A stretch of 64,000 nucleotides of DNA, taken from positions 310,001 through 374,000 of the forward strand of contig NZ_PYGC01000001.1 in assembly GCF_003014495.1 (NCBI RefSeq), written 5' to 3'. Below, piece by piece: positions 27,421 through 36,868 of this stretch; the stretch's first letter is position 1; each line of letters opens with the position of its first letter. The position numbers and the translations under genes are program-made. Source of the stretch: Prolixibacter denitrificans (lineage in GTDB: Bacteria > Bacteroidota > Bacteroidia > Bacteroidales > Prolixibacteraceae). The notes beneath the pieces were generated by a model. That model searched no databases. It had not been told where the DNA came from and saw only the letters and a program-made list of their open reading frames with translations.

Positions 27421-27792
27421 ATGAAAACAAAACTTTTATTTGTTCTGCTAAGTATGTTCATGGGAATCACCATGGTAAATGCACAGCCACGTCGTGGCAA
27501 TATGTCCGCAGAAGACATCGCTAAACGTCAGACTTCTCAAACTGTAGAAGCGTTGAACCTGAATAAGGCGACCTCAGAAAAGTTATACCAGATAAATCTG
27601 AAATATGCTGAAAAAATGAAAGAGGCCTTCGCCGACCGAAGCTCCGACCGCGAAGCCATGCGCGATGAAATGATGTCGATAAGGGACCAAAAGAATAAAG
27701 AACTCAAGCAACTTTTTACCAAGGAACAATTCGAAAAATACCAGAAACACCAGCAGGAAATGATGCAGCAACGAAGAGGCATGAGAAGATAA
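27421..27792 (+). CDS. Small exported Spy/CpxP-like (DUF4890-type) protein
   Basis: The 123-residue protein has a signal peptide (residues 1-21, ending VNAQP) and a highly charged helical body rich in Met, Gln and Arg. The segment ALNLNKATSEKLYQINLKYAEKMKEAF and the later TKEQFEKYQKHQQEM resemble the helical repeats of Spy/CpxP-type periplasmic proteins and of the Bacteroidota DUF4890 family. The role is probably periplasmic stress or chaperone-like binding; this is inference. A terminator follows. Confidence 0.75.
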   Translation: MKTKLLFVLLSMFMGITMVNAQPRRGNMSAEDIAKRQTSQTVEALNLNKATSEKLYQINLKYAEKMKEAFADRSSDREAMRDEMMSIRDQKNKELKQLFTKEQFEKYQKHQQEMMQQRRGMRR

Positions 27793-27797
27793 AAGAG

Positions 27798-27824
27798 ACC
27801 CCGGCTAACTTCCGGGGTTTTATT
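27798..27824 (+). terminator. Intrinsic terminator after the Spy-like gene
   Basis: A 7-bp stem, ACCCCGG (27798-27804) with CCGGGGT (27812-27818), is followed by TTTATTTT. It lies between two convergent genes. Confidence 0.75.
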
Positions 27825-27846
27825 TTCCTACTACAAATAGTCAATC

Positions 27847-29304
27847 TCAATCCCTCACTTCGTATTGTAAGTTCATTCCCAGCTTGCGGTATTTTCGCCG
27901 GTAGCGCTCAAACAAAACATACAACAACACTGACGCTGCCAGACCGATAGTCAATGACACGTCCCATGGAATACTGAAGCCTTCGGGAGCAAAGAAAAGA
28001 TAAGTGGTAATCACTGTCGTCATGAATAGTGCAGGCAACAGAGTTATCTGATACATCTTGTTTTCCTGCATTAGGTAAACCGTTACAGCCCACAAAACTA
28101 TCGTAGCCAATGTCTGATTCGACCAGGCAAAATAACGCCAGATCACACCGAAATTGATTTGAGTCAATAAAAACCCGACGGCAAAAATGGGGATGCTTAC
28201 CAACAATCGGTTCCGGATAGGACCTTGCGGGAATTTCAAAAAGTCGGACACAATTAACCGCGCACTACGAAAAGCGGTATCACCAGACGTGATAGGTGCT
28301 GCAACTACGCCTAGCAACGCAAGCAGACCACCCACTTTACCCAGCAATGAATTGGAAATTTCATTTACGACAAATGCGGCGTTTTCTTGCTGAGCAATCA
28401 TTATGTCGTTCAACTTGCCCACACCTCCGAAAAAACTCATGCTAATCGCAGCCCAGATCATGGCAACAACAGCCTCCGAAATCATGGCACCGTAAAACAC
28501 CCGGCGACCATATTTTTCATTGGTAATACAACGTGCCATCAGAGGAGATTGAGTAGCATGAAAGCCGGAAATGGCTCCGCAGGCAATGGTAATAAACAAC
28601 ATCGGAAAAACCGGGAACTGTTCGGAGGCGTGATGTAGATTCCTGAACGAATCGAACGTCAGTTCCGGTATCGGAATTCCTTTTACCAGAATGGCAACCA
28701 TCAATCCAACTGCCATAAACAGCAGGGAAAATCCGAAAATGGGATACAGCTTACCAATCAACTTATCGATGGGCAACATAGTGGCTGCCAGATAGTATAC
28801 AAACACGAGGGTTACCCAAAACGCAACACCTCCAAAGCCGGAAGTCATGTCGCTCAGAATTTTGGCCGGTCCCATAATGAAAACCGCTCCGACAATCACC
28901 ATCAGGAAAACAGTGAAAGCCCGCATAAACTGCTTCATGCCGTTCCCAAGGTAAATACCGGCTATTTCGGAAATACTCAAACCATTATGGCGAATGGACA
29001 GCATTCCCGAGAAATAGTCGTGCACAGCTCCACCGAAAACAGCTCCCAACACAATCCACAGAAAGGCCACAGGTCCCCACATAGCACCTGCAACAGCACC
29101 GAAAATAGGTCCCAGTCCAGCGATATTCAGAAACTGAATCAGGAAAATTTTCCACCAGGGAAGCGGAAGATAGTCTACACCATCGTTCATTGTTACGGCC
29201 GGTGTTTTCCTTCCGGGATCGGCTCCCGCCATTCGCTCCACAAAGCGACCGTAAAAATGGTATCCTAACAGAAGAAAGGTCAGTGAGGCAAGAAATGTAA
29301 TCAT
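27847..29304 (-). CDS. Carbon starvation protein A family transporter
   Basis: The 485-residue protein has many membrane helices (I estimate 12-14) and typical CstA sequences: ALHT-type N-terminal FLASLTFLLLGYHFYGRFVE, FLNIAGLGPIFGAVAGAMWG, GAVHDYFSGMLSIRHNG and HATQSPLMARC. CstA proteins take up peptides or pyruvate during carbon limitation. The ATG at 29304 is chosen; the upstream ATG at 29340 adds 12 polar residues before the first helix and is less likely. It stands alone, convergent with the Spy-like gene. Confidence 0.92.
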   Translation of the reverse strand: MITFLASLTFLLLGYHFYGRFVERMAGADPGRKTPAVTMNDGVDYLPLPWWKIFLIQFLNIAGLGPIFGAVAGAMWGPVAFLWIVLGAVFGGAVHDYFSGMLSIRHNGLSISEIAGIYLGNGMKQFMRAFTVFLMVIVGAVFIMGPAKILSDMTSGFGGVAFWVTLVFVYYLAATMLPIDKLIGKLYPIFGFSLLFMAVGLMVAILVKGIPIPELTFDSFRNLHHASEQFPVFPMLFITIACGAISGFHATQSPLMARCITNEKYGRRVFYGAMISEAVVAMIWAAISMSFFGGVGKLNDIMIAQQENAAFVVNEISNSLLGKVGGLLALLGVVAAPITSGDTAFRSARLIVSDFLKFPQGPIRNRLLVSIPIFAVGFLLTQINFGVIWRYFAWSNQTLATIVLWAVTVYLMQENKMYQITLLPALFMTTVITTYLFFAPEGFSIPWDVSLTIGLAASVLLYVLFERYRRKYRKLGMNLQYEVRD

Positions 29305-29403
29305 TGGTTTGACAGTTGGTTTCTGCAGTGAAAAATGCAAAATATTCTGGTTTTAAAACCAATCAGTGAAGCTATTATTCAACACGCCAACCAACAAGCT
29401 TAA

Positions 29404-29441
29404 AAAGAAAAAAGGCCTGCAGGTAAAACCTTGCAGACCTT
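29404..29441 (-). terminator. Intrinsic terminator after tRNA-Met
   Basis: On the minus strand, AAGGTCTGCAAGG pairs with CCTGCAGGCCTT (one G-U pair, one bulge) and is followed by TTTTTTCTTTTT, immediately downstream of the tRNA. Confidence 0.75.
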
Positions 29442-29444
29442 CTG

Positions 29445-29518
29445 TAGCGAGAGCCGGGCTTGAACCGGCGACCTCATGATTATGAATCATGCGCTCTAAC
29501 CAGCTGAGCTACCTCGCC
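29445..29518 (-). tRNA. tRNA-Met (anticodon CAT)
   Basis: The minus strand folds as a complete tRNA: acceptor GGCGAGG with TCTCGCT, D arm around GCTCAGCTGGTTAGAGC, anticodon loop TTCATAA (CAT), and T arm GCCGG-TTCGAGC-CCGGC. The D-loop and the acceptor are of elongator type, not initiator, because position 1-72 is a G-U pair. The discriminator is A; the CCA end is not encoded. A terminator follows. Confidence 0.95.
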
Positions 29519-29703
29519 ATTTTTTCGCGATTGCGGGTGCAAATATAATATGTTTCCGTCACCTGTCAACAGCTTTGCTCAAATTTTTGGAGTTTTTTTC
29601 AGCCTTCTCATAATGCTCATGCTTGCCAAACTGGAATAATTTACTATTTTGCAGTAAAATGTTAACCCTCTTTTTAACTTAACTTACGTTCAATAAAACC
29701 GCG

Positions 29704-30075
29704 ATGAAGAAACTTCAGCTCGAATATAATTTCAAATCATCTCCTTCCGTATTATTTAGCCGATTAAGTACCGCCTCCGGATTATCAGAATGGTTTGCCG
29801 ATAATGTGATTGTTCGGGGAAAGAATTACACATTTATCTGGGACAGCACAGAACAGGAAGCCGAAATGTTAGGGAGCCGTCCAAACGATATGGTGCGTTT
29901 TCGCTGGACAGACTGTGATGAAGATTGCTATTTTGAATTCAAAGTGGCCCGAGATGAACTAACCGGTGATGTTTCGTTGGTAATTACTGATTTTGTTGAA
30001 GAAGACGAAATTGACGATGCCACGGATCTTTGGGACTCCCAAATCGCAGAGCTGAAACACACCCTCGGCTCCTAA
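29704..30075 (+). CDS. START-like (SRPBCC) domain protein
   Basis: The 123-residue protein resembles Bacteroidota START-like/AHSA1 proteins: an N-terminal beta strand (KLQLEYNFKSSPSVLFSRLSTAS), SGLSEWFADNV, and alternating beta segments such as VRFRWTDCDEDCYFEFKV. It ends with a helix, DLWDSQIAELKHTLGS. The SRPBCC fold binds hydrophobic ligands, but no ligand is known here. It lies 68 bases upstream of lptF, which has its own promoter. Confidence 0.8.
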   Translation: MKKLQLEYNFKSSPSVLFSRLSTASGLSEWFADNVIVRGKNYTFIWDSTEQEAEMLGSRPNDMVRFRWTDCDEDCYFEFKVARDELTGDVSLVITDFVEEDEIDDATDLWDSQIAELKHTLGS

Positions 30076-30080
30076 TCCCA

Positions 30081-30113
30081 TTTGTTCAAAATCCCAAAAA
30101 TACATTAGCTTTG
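30081..30113 (+). promoter_or_regulatory. Promoter of the lptF-GT4-GT2(-ribBA) unit
   Basis: TTTG (30081-30084) and TAGCTTTG (30106-30113) are spaced by 21 bases, a full match to the Bacteroidota -33/-7 promoter. It begins right after the stop of the START-like gene. Confidence 0.7.
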
Positions 30114-30143
30114 TGGAGGTTTGAGATTTGACTTATAACTTTC

Positions 30144-31655
30144 ATGAAGCAACTATATAAATATATGATTAACCGGTTCATTGGACCGTTTTTCATGACT
30201 TTTTTCATCACGGTATTCGTCCTTCTGATGCAGTTTTTGTGGAAGTACCTGGACGAATTTGTGGGTAAAGGTTTGGATGGAGATGTTATTGCCGAGTTAA
30301 TGCTCTATGCCATCTCCAGCCTCATTCCGCTGGCCTTACCTCTCTCCATGCTCCTCGCTTCAATTATGACCTTCGGGGATTTGGGTGAAAACAACGAGTT
30401 GCTCGCCATGAAAGCTGCCGGCATTTCGCTGACGCGCATCATGAGGCCGCTGATTTTCCTGAGTGTTTTCGTTAGTGTATTTGCCTTCTATTTCGCTAAT
30501 GATGTTATGCCGGTTACCAACCGGAAATTCGCGGCTCTACTACTCAGTATTCGTTACCAGAAACCGGAGTTGATAGTAAAAGAGGGAGTTTTCTCAAACG
30601 AAGTGGACGGCTACTCCATCAAAGTCGGCAAAAAGTCCAAAAAGTCCGATAAGCTTTACAACATCATGATCTACGATCACACGAAGAACGAGGGAAACGT
30701 CTCTGTTACCGTGGCTGATTCCGGGACCATGAAAATGAGTGAGGACAAAAAATACATGGTCCTGACGCTTTTTGCCGGTCAGGCCTACACTGACGTCGAA
30801 TCCAATCCGCGTAGGCGCAATAATAAAGAATATCCTTTCCGCAACGATAAATTTGACAAAGAAGTTTTGATAACCCCGATAAAAGGGATGGACTTCAAGC
30901 GGAAGGATGAAAGCACTGTTGGCAACTTTTACAAAGCCCTTAGTCTAAAGCAACTTTCATCCAGCGCCGATTCCATGGCAAAAGAACTGGACCGACGAAG
31001 GACCGATTTTGCCGTCAAGCTAAACTATTTGCCACCGCTTACGCGTGAAGTCGTTTCATATGCCCGCACCGACAGTGCTGCCAAATCCAACCTAAAAATG
31101 GATGAATATGTCGATGTCGACAGCATGCTGACTCACATGAACCGGAATGTAAAAATGGATATCATCAACCAGGCACTTCGGAATGCACGTTCAAATAAAC
31201 GTTCGCTTCAACAGGCAAAAGATGATTTGGAACTTCGAACCAAATGGCTGAACAAATATTGGGTCGAATGGCACCGGAAATTCACGCTTTCGTTGGCATG
31301 TCTCATCTTTTTCTTCATTGGAGCACCTTTGGGAGCCATTATCCGAAAAGGTGGACTGGGAATGCCGCTCGTCATTTCCATTGTGTTATTCATCTTCTAC
31401 TACATTATCTCTATGACCGGGGAGAAAATGTCGCGTGAAGGAGTTGGGCATATCTGGGAAGGAATGTGGTTCTCATCCCTGTTGTTTCTGCCGGCCGGTA
31501 TTTTCCTAACCTACAAAGCAGCCAACGACTCTGTCATTCTCAATATGGACGCATACGCCGAATTTTTCCGTAAGCTGAATCCGTTCAAAAAGAAGAAAAA
31601 GGAGAACGAAGAGGAACAGCCTAAACAAAATGAAAATCCTTTCACTGGCCAATAA
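30144..31655 (+). CDS. LptF/LptG family permease
   Basis: The 503-residue protein has the LptF/G layout: three N-terminal helices (PFFMTFFITVFVLLMQFLW onward, including LYAISSLIPLALPLSMLLAS and MTFGDLGENNELLAMKAAGI), a periplasmic beta-jellyroll, and three C-terminal helices starting near residue 385. It works in the LptB2FG ABC exporter that drives LPS to the outer membrane. The region between about residues 245 and 365 is longer than in E. coli LptF. Its 3' end overlaps the next gene by 26 bases. Confidence 0.92.
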   Translation: MKQLYKYMINRFIGPFFMTFFITVFVLLMQFLWKYLDEFVGKGLDGDVIAELMLYAISSLIPLALPLSMLLASIMTFGDLGENNELLAMKAAGISLTRIMRPLIFLSVFVSVFAFYFANDVMPVTNRKFAALLLSIRYQKPELIVKEGVFSNEVDGYSIKVGKKSKKSDKLYNIMIYDHTKNEGNVSVTVADSGTMKMSEDKKYMVLTLFAGQAYTDVESNPRRRNNKEYPFRNDKFDKEVLITPIKGMDFKRKDESTVGNFYKALSLKQLSSSADSMAKELDRRRTDFAVKLNYLPPLTREVVSYARTDSAAKSNLKMDEYVDVDSMLTHMNRNVKMDIINQALRNARSNKRSLQQAKDDLELRTKWLNKYWVEWHRKFTLSLACLIFFFIGAPLGAIIRKGGLGMPLVISIVLFIFYYIISMTGEKMSREGVGHIWEGMWFSSLLFLPAGIFLTYKAANDSVILNMDAYAEFFRKLNPFKKKKKENEEEQPKQNENPFTGQ

Positions 31656-32841
31656 AGTACCTTTTCCTAGAAAAGATGGCGGCGCCATCGGCATATTAAA
31701 TATCCTGGAAGGCTATGTCGACAATGGGCATCAGGTTACCCTGCTGGCCATGAATACGCCCAAACATCATATCCGGGAGAATGAGCTGCCAACTGATCTC
31801 ACGTCGAAAATCAGGTTCCTGCTGGTTGATGTGAATACCAATATCAAAGTACTTTCCTTACTTGTTAACTGGGCTTTTTCGTTAAAAGCATACATCCTCG
31901 AGCGCTTCGTTTCGCCACCTTTTGAAAAACAGTTGATTAAACTTTTACAGGGAGAATCTTTCGATTTTGTGCAATTGGAGGGACTCTATCTCTGCCCGTA
32001 TATTCCCAGTATCCGCCAAAATTCGGATGCCTGGATAATCCTTCGCGAACACAATGTGGAACACGAAATTTGGGAGCGAACGGCGGAGGTTGAAAAAGGT
32101 TTTAAGCGGTTTTACCTGAAAAATATGGCGAAGCGGTTGCGGAAAGCCGAAATTGGTTTTCTGAACCAGTACGACATTCTTTCTACCGTAACCGACAGAG
32201 ACAAGGAAAAGCTCAATCGGTTAGGCAACCGGCAACCGGCAATCGTTATGCAACCTGGCTTTGCCATCGAAACGAAACCGGCAAGTGAGCTCACAGGTCC
32301 TTTGTCAATTGGTTTTCTGGGTGCGCTCGATTGGATTCCCAATCAAATCGGCTTAAAATGGTTTGTGGAAAATTGCTGGCCTCAAATCCATTCGGCACAT
32401 CCGGATATCCAATTTTTGGTAGCCGGAAGAAATGCTCCCGAAGATCTTGATGAATTCCTGAAAAAGCCTGGAATCGTTTTCTTCGGAGAAATTGAAGATG
32501 CGCACGATTTTATCTCCTCCCGAAGCGTTCTCATCGTTCCGCTTCTTTCGGGAAGTGGTGTCCGGGTGAAAATCCTGGAAGGCCTGACATTGGGAAAAGC
32601 CATTGTAACCACCAGCATCGGTGCGGAAGGTATCCCGGTACAATCAGGCAAAGAGCTGATTATCGCCGATGCGCCGGAAGCATTTGCGAAAGCTGTAATT
32701 CAACTAATCAACAATCCCGATCACATTCAGCAATTGGGGCACGAAGCTTTCCGGTTAGCGTCCGAACATTACCGTTACGACAAAGCCGTCATTCCTTTTC
32801 TCCAATTTCTTGAAAAAGAAAAGGAGGTGCATCATGCTTGA
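31630..32841 (+). CDS. Glycosyltransferase family 4/1 protein
   Basis: The 403-residue protein has a GT-B fold. The N-terminal Rossmann half has the family KILSLANKVPFPRKDGGAIG start. The C-terminal half has SIGFLGALDWIPNQIGLKWF and the donor-site region VPLLSGSGVRVKILEGLTLGKAIVTTS with the conserved Glu in LEGL. A probable polysaccharide or LPS glycosyltransferase. It overlaps lptF by 26 bases and the following GT2 by 8 bases, so translation is likely coupled. Confidence 0.9.
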   Translation: MKILSLANKVPFPRKDGGAIGILNILEGYVDNGHQVTLLAMNTPKHHIRENELPTDLTSKIRFLLVDVNTNIKVLSLLVNWAFSLKAYILERFVSPPFEKQLIKLLQGESFDFVQLEGLYLCPYIPSIRQNSDAWIILREHNVEHEIWERTAEVEKGFKRFYLKNMAKRLRKAEIGFLNQYDILSTVTDRDKEKLNRLGNRQPAIVMQPGFAIETKPASELTGPLSIGFLGALDWIPNQIGLKWFVENCWPQIHSAHPDIQFLVAGRNAPEDLDEFLKKPGIVFFGEIEDAHDFISSRSVLIVPLLSGSGVRVKILEGLTLGKAIVTTSIGAEGIPVQSGKELIIADAPEAFAKAVIQLINNPDHIQQLGHEAFRLASEHYRYDKAVIPFLQFLEKEKEVHHA

Positions 32842-34054
32842 TGTGGCTGCTTTTGTGTTTTGGCTCTGCTTTTTCATCATCTTTTATTCTTTCGGAGGAT
32901 ACGGACTCTTTCTCTGGATCATGCTGAAATTACGAGGCCTTTTCAAAAAAGAAGTTTCCTCTTCCCAAAGAGGGAAAATAGCTACTGAACCTAACATTTG
33001 TCTTTTCGTCACTGCTTATAACGAAAGCGCCCATGTGCGCCAAAAAATCGAAAATTCGTTAGCGCTCGATTATCCGAAGGAGAAACTCCAGTTAATTTGG
33101 GTGACCGACGGTTCTACCGATGACACACCGGACATCGCATCCACCTATCCACAGGTTCAGGTATTTCACAAACCCGAACGCCGGGGGAAAGCTCACGCCC
33201 TCAACCGGGGAATGGCATTCGTTAAGGCGCCTTTGGTAGTGTTCACGGACAGCAATACGCTTTTGTCGGAAGGAACGCTCCGGGCCATCGTTCGGGAATT
33301 CGAGGCCCCCGAAATCGGTTGCGTGGCAGGAGAAAAACGAATTGCCGAAAGTAATTCTTCCGGGCCCGTTGCTTCGGGAGAAGGGCTGTACTGGCGAATT
33401 GAATCATGGTTGAAAAAACTTGACAGCCGGTTTTACAGCACCATCGGCGCAGCCGGCGAGATCTTTGCCATCCGGACGGAGCTGTATTCCGAACTGGAAG
33501 AAGATACCTTGCTGGATGATTTCATTCTCTCCATGCGAATTGCCATGAAAGGATACAGAATTGCTTACGCAGAAGACGCATGGGCCACAGAATTTGCCTC
33601 TTCCAATCCGCGCGAAGAGATGAAACGCAAAGTCAGAATTGCCGCCGGAGCTTTCCAAGCAATGGTCCGACTGTCGAAACTTCTGAATCCATTCAAATAC
33701 GGGAAGCTCACATTTCAATATGTTTCGCACAAAGTTCTTCGCTGGACTCTGGCGCCGATATCTTTGCCCTTTGTGCTGCTTTCTGGAATATACCTTTCAT
33801 TTCAGACATCTGTTCCCGGCTTGATCGTTTTTCAGGGAATCACCGCTTTGCAAATGCTTTTTTACCTTATCGCACTGTCTGGCTTTCTGTTGCAACGAAA
33901 AAACGTACGGTCGGGCTGGTTCTTCGCTCCCTACTATTTCACGCTGATGAATTACGCTAGTTTTCCCGGTTTTATCAGGTATTCACTGGGTAAGCAGACG
34001 GTATTGTGGGAAAAGGCTCAACGTTCAGACTCATTCCACGAAGGATTTTCTTAA
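32834..34054 (+). CDS. Membrane GT2 glycosyltransferase
   Basis: The 406-residue protein starts at the ATG at 32834, which has a strong AAGGAGGT Shine-Dalgarno six bases upstream; an ATG at 32810 is in frame but lies further inside the GT4 gene. One N-terminal helix precedes a processive-type GT2 domain: [52 protein letters not shown]. Three C-terminal helices follow. The organisation resembles poly-beta-glycan synthases such as IcaA, but the substrate is unknown. Confidence 0.9.
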   Translation: MLDVAAFVFWLCFFIIFYSFGGYGLFLWIMLKLRGLFKKEVSSSQRGKIATEPNICLFVTAYNESAHVRQKIENSLALDYPKEKLQLIWVTDGSTDDTPDIASTYPQVQVFHKPERRGKAHALNRGMAFVKAPLVVFTDSNTLLSEGTLRAIVREFEAPEIGCVAGEKRIAESNSSGPVASGEGLYWRIESWLKKLDSRFYSTIGAAGEIFAIRTELYSELEEDTLLDDFILSMRIAMKGYRIAYAEDAWATEFASSNPREEMKRKVRIAAGAFQAMVRLSKLLNPFKYGKLTFQYVSHKVLRWTLAPISLPFVLLSGIYLSFQTSVPGLIVFQGITALQMLFYLIALSGFLLQRKNVRSGWFFAPYYFTLMNYASFPGFIRYSLGKQTVLWEKAQRSDSFHEGFS

Positions 34055-34097
34055 TTTTGCGCTCGAAAGTATTTCTGGCTTTCGAAAAAATAAAAAA

Positions 34098-35336
34098 ATG
34101 ACAGACTTTAAACTCAATACCATCGACGAAGCAATACATGATATCCGTAACGGGAAATTCGTGATTGTGGTAGACGATGAGGACCGTGAAAATGAAGGTG
34201 ACTTTATTGCAGCCGCCGAGAAAATAACCCCCGAAATGGTCAACTTCATGGCCAAAGAAGGGCGAGGACTGATTTGTGCTCCTATCACCGAAGAGCGGTG
34301 CAATGAGTTGGAACTGGAGATGATGGTTGGGAAAAATACGTCCCTGCACGAAACTCCCTTTACCGTTTCAGTCGATGCTGTAGGCCCGGGTGTTACAACC
34401 GGGATTTCTGCTCACGACCGTGCTGCAACAATTCGCTTGCTGGCTGATCCAAAGGCCCGTCCCGAAGATTTGGGACGCCCCGGACATATCTTCCCGCTGA
34501 AAGCGAAAAACCGTGGTGTATTGCGTCGGTCGGGACATACTGAAGCAGCTGTTGATTTGGCACGTATGTCAGGTCTGCAACCTGCCGGAGTACTGGTTGA
34601 AATCATGAATGAAGACGGTACCATGGCCCGCCTGCCTCAACTGGTGAAAATCGCAGCTAAATTCGAATTGAAGATCATCAGCATAGCCGATCTGATTGCA
34701 TATCGCTTACAAACCGAAAGTCTGATCGAGCGGGGCGAAGAAGTACATTTACCGACTTCTTACGGCGATTTCCGACTCATCCCCTTTCGGCAGAAATCGA
34801 ACGGAGTGGAACATATGGCGTTGATCAAAGGAAAATGGAAACCCGGAGAACCTGTTTTGGTGAGGGTGCATTCTTCTTGCGCTACCGGCGATATTTTTGG
34901 TTCGCTTCGTTGCGAATGCGGCGACCAGCTCCACAAATCGATGGAGCTCATCGAAAAGGAAGGTCAGGGAGCGATTGTTTACATCCAGCAGGAAGGCCGC
35001 GGCATCGGTTTGATGAACAAAATCAAAGCTTACAAGCTGCAGGAAGAAGGCCTCGATACCGTTGATGCCAACGTTCATTTGGGCTTCGACCCCGACGAAC
35101 GTGATTACGGCGTAGGCGCGCAAATCATTCGCAGCCTGGGAATCGAAAAAATGAAGCTGATGACCAACAATCCTGTAAAGCGCGTCGGATTGGAAGGATA
35201 TGGTTTGAAAGTCGTGGGAACAGTCCCGATTGAAGTAAAACCGAATCAGTTCAACGAGTTTTACATGAAGACCAAACGAGACCGCATGGGGCATTCGCTT
35301 GAACAATTCAACTACGGTGACCGCACCAAAGAATAA
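34098..35336 (+). CDS. ribBA: Bifunctional DHBP synthase / GTP cyclohydrolase II
   Basis: The 412-residue protein makes both riboflavin precursors. The N-terminal RibB half has [18 protein letters not shown] and [18 protein letters not shown]. The C-terminal RibA half has the zinc site [20 protein letters not shown] and [18 protein letters not shown]. Both catalytic halves look intact. Riboflavin supply is relevant to the flavin-rich Nqr complex in this window, but the genes are far apart. A terminator follows. Confidence 0.97.
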   Translation: MTDFKLNTIDEAIHDIRNGKFVIVVDDEDRENEGDFIAAAEKITPEMVNFMAKEGRGLICAPITEERCNELELEMMVGKNTSLHETPFTVSVDAVGPGVTTGISAHDRAATIRLLADPKARPEDLGRPGHIFPLKAKNRGVLRRSGHTEAAVDLARMSGLQPAGVLVEIMNEDGTMARLPQLVKIAAKFELKIISIADLIAYRLQTESLIERGEEVHLPTSYGDFRLIPFRQKSNGVEHMALIKGKWKPGEPVLVRVHSSCATGDIFGSLRCECGDQLHKSMELIEKEGQGAIVYIQQEGRGIGLMNKIKAYKLQEEGLDTVDANVHLGFDPDERDYGVGAQIIRSLGIEKMKLMTNNPVKRVGLEGYGLKVVGTVPIEVKPNQFNEFYMKTKRDRMGHSLEQFNYGDRTKE

Positions 35337-35344
35337 TGATATGT

Positions 35345-35372
35345 AAAAAAGGAGGTTCATCCTCCTTTTTTT
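35345..35372 (+). terminator. Intrinsic terminator after ribBA
   Basis: AAAAAAGGAGG (35345-35355) pairs with CCTCCTTTTTTT (35361-35372), with a TTCAT loop. Confidence 0.85.
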
Positions 35373-35634
35373 ATCTTTTGTCAGTTCTTTTGGATTTCAA
35401 TAAACATATTGTTGAAATTAGCCAAAACAGGGACGAATGGGATACCCAACGTATCTTTTGACAATTGTTTGTCCGATATAATATTTGACAAGGGAAAATA
35501 TTGGGGTAACTTTATTACCGAGGATTTAGGTTGGTTTAGGTTTAGTTTTGGTTTAGACCTAATTTTTCTGTTTTTAAGGTTTCCCTGAAAATTTTCTTCC
35601 ATCTTTCAGGGAAACCTTTTTTTGATATAGTGAC
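35373..35634 (+). other. Intergenic region ending in an orphan terminator; possible small RNA
   Basis: No convincing protein gene is seen. The stretch lies between the ribBA terminator and the DUF5522 gene. It contains TTGACA at 35458 and TATAAT at 35477, too close together for a sigma70-type promoter, a T/G-rich run with three GGTTTAG copies (35533, 35539, 35550), and a strong hairpin at its 3' end. A minus-strand frame at 35381-35602 overlaps the hairpin and has no family features. A transcript of about 100-200 bases is possible. Confidence 0.3.
35576..35633 (+). terminator. Strong intrinsic terminator with no gene directly upstream
   Basis: A perfect 15-bp stem (35576-35590 with 35614-35628) has a 23-base loop and is followed by a T run on the plus strand. 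The ribBA transcript already has a terminator at 35345, so this one appears to close another transcript. Confidence 0.7.
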
Positions 35635-35637
35635 ATG

Positions 35638-35823
35638 ATGTGGGATGATATAGAATACAGCGATAATTTAAAAGAGGGCGAAGACTATTACCTGACGAAA
35701 GAAGGTTACCGGGTTATGACAGAAAAATACCTGAGGGAACGAGGTTACTGTTGCGGCAATGGCTGCAGGCATTGTCCTTATTTCCCGAAAGCGCAAAAAG
35801 GAAATCGTAACTTACGGGAATAG
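35638..35823 (+). CDS. DUF5522 small protein with Cys cluster
   Basis: This 61-residue protein has the DUF5522 core: an acidic N-terminus, GYRVMTEKYLRERGYCCGNG and CRHCPYFPK. Four Cys and one His in RGYCCGNGCRHCPY could bind a metal. The function is unknown. An ATG one codon earlier (35635) is equally possible. It lies between the orphan terminator and fmt. Confidence 0.85.
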   Translation: MWDDIEYSDNLKEGEDYYLTKEGYRVMTEKYLRERGYCCGNGCRHCPYFPKAQKGNRNLRE

Positions 35824-35884
35824 TTCTATTCCTGTTTCCCCCAAAAGAAACGAAGAAGAAAATAAAACATATAAACTGAAGATT

Positions 35885-36859
35885 ATGCAAGGTAAAGACA
35901 TCCGTATTGTTTTTATGGGCACACCCGATTTTGCTGTTGAGAGTTTGAAAGCACTCGTGGAAAACGGTTACAACGTGGTTGGCGTTATTACTACGCCCGA
36001 CAAACCCGCCGGCCGCGGGCAGAAAGTGCATACTTCCGCTGTAAAGCAATACGCCATGTCACAAAATTTACCGGTGCTACAACCCGAAAAACTAAAAGAT
36101 CCGACTTTCATTGAAAAGCTTACAACCTGGAAGGCAGATTTACAAGTCGTGGTTGCCTTCCGGATGCTTCCCGAAATTGTCTGGAGCATGCCACCGATGG
36201 GCACCTTCAACCTGCATGCCTCTCTCCTGCCGCAATACCGCGGAGCGGCCCCGTTGAACTGGGCCGTTATTAACGGGGAGCAAGAAAGCGGCGTTTCCAC
36301 CTTCTTACTTAAACATGAAATTGACACCGGTAATATTCTTTTTCAGGAAAAAGTTTCTATCGGCCCAGACGAGACTGTGGGCGAATTACATGACAAACTG
36401 ATGGGTGTTGGTGCAAAATTGGTTTTGACAACCGTTGATGCATTAGCAGAAGGAACTGCCAAAGGCATTTCGCAGGATGTGTTGATTGCTCGCGGTGTCA
36501 ATGTAAAACCTGCACCCAAAATCTTTAAAGACGATTGTCGGATCGATTGGAAACAACCGGGAGCACAGATTCATAATCTGATTAGAGGACTCAGCCCTTA
36601 TCCTGCATCGTGGACCGTTTTCCAGGAAAAAGAAGGGAATAAGGAAATTTCTGTCAAAATTTACCGTGCCCACTTCGAGAAAGAAAATCACGACACAACT
36701 CCGGGAACGGTAATTTCGCCCAACAAAAAGGAACTAAAGATTGCTTGCCCCGATGGATTTGTCAGTATTTATGAGCTGCAAATGGCGGGTAAAAAACGCA
36801 TGAACGTGGACGATTTTCTCCGCGGTTTTCAGAATGCGGAACAATTTCAGGCCATTTAA
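35885..36859 (+). CDS. fmt: Methionyl-tRNA formyltransferase
   Basis: Fmt formylates initiator Met-tRNA with 10-formyl-THF. The start at 35885 (MQGKDIRIVFMGTPDFAVES) gives 324 residues, a normal length. Visible are the tunnel motif NLHASLLPQYRGAAPLNWAV, including the catalytic Asn-His of the formyl site, and the C-terminal OB-like domain. The longer frame to 35759 runs back into the DUF5522 gene and is not used. It is convergent with the glucosaminidase gene. Confidence 0.96.
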   Translation: MQGKDIRIVFMGTPDFAVESLKALVENGYNVVGVITTPDKPAGRGQKVHTSAVKQYAMSQNLPVLQPEKLKDPTFIEKLTTWKADLQVVVAFRMLPEIVWSMPPMGTFNLHASLLPQYRGAAPLNWAVINGEQESGVSTFLLKHEIDTGNILFQEKVSIGPDETVGELHDKLMGVGAKLVLTTVDALAEGTAKGISQDVLIARGVNVKPAPKIFKDDCRIDWKQPGAQIHNLIRGLSPYPASWTVFQEKEGNKEISVKIYRAHFEKENHDTTPGTVISPNKKELKIACPDGFVSIYELQMAGKKRMNVDDFLRGFQNAEQFQAI

Positions 36860-36868
36860 TTCAAATAA

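Noticed and set aside
35533-35556. Telomere-like or CRISPR-like repeat of GGTTTAG
   Set aside because: Only three overlapping or irregular copies, no spacers and no cas genes; a low-complexity T/G run.
35381-35602. Minus-strand frame in the ribBA-DUF5522 gap
   Set aside because: Starts within the terminator hairpin, has A/T-driven Lys/Asn composition and no recognised features.
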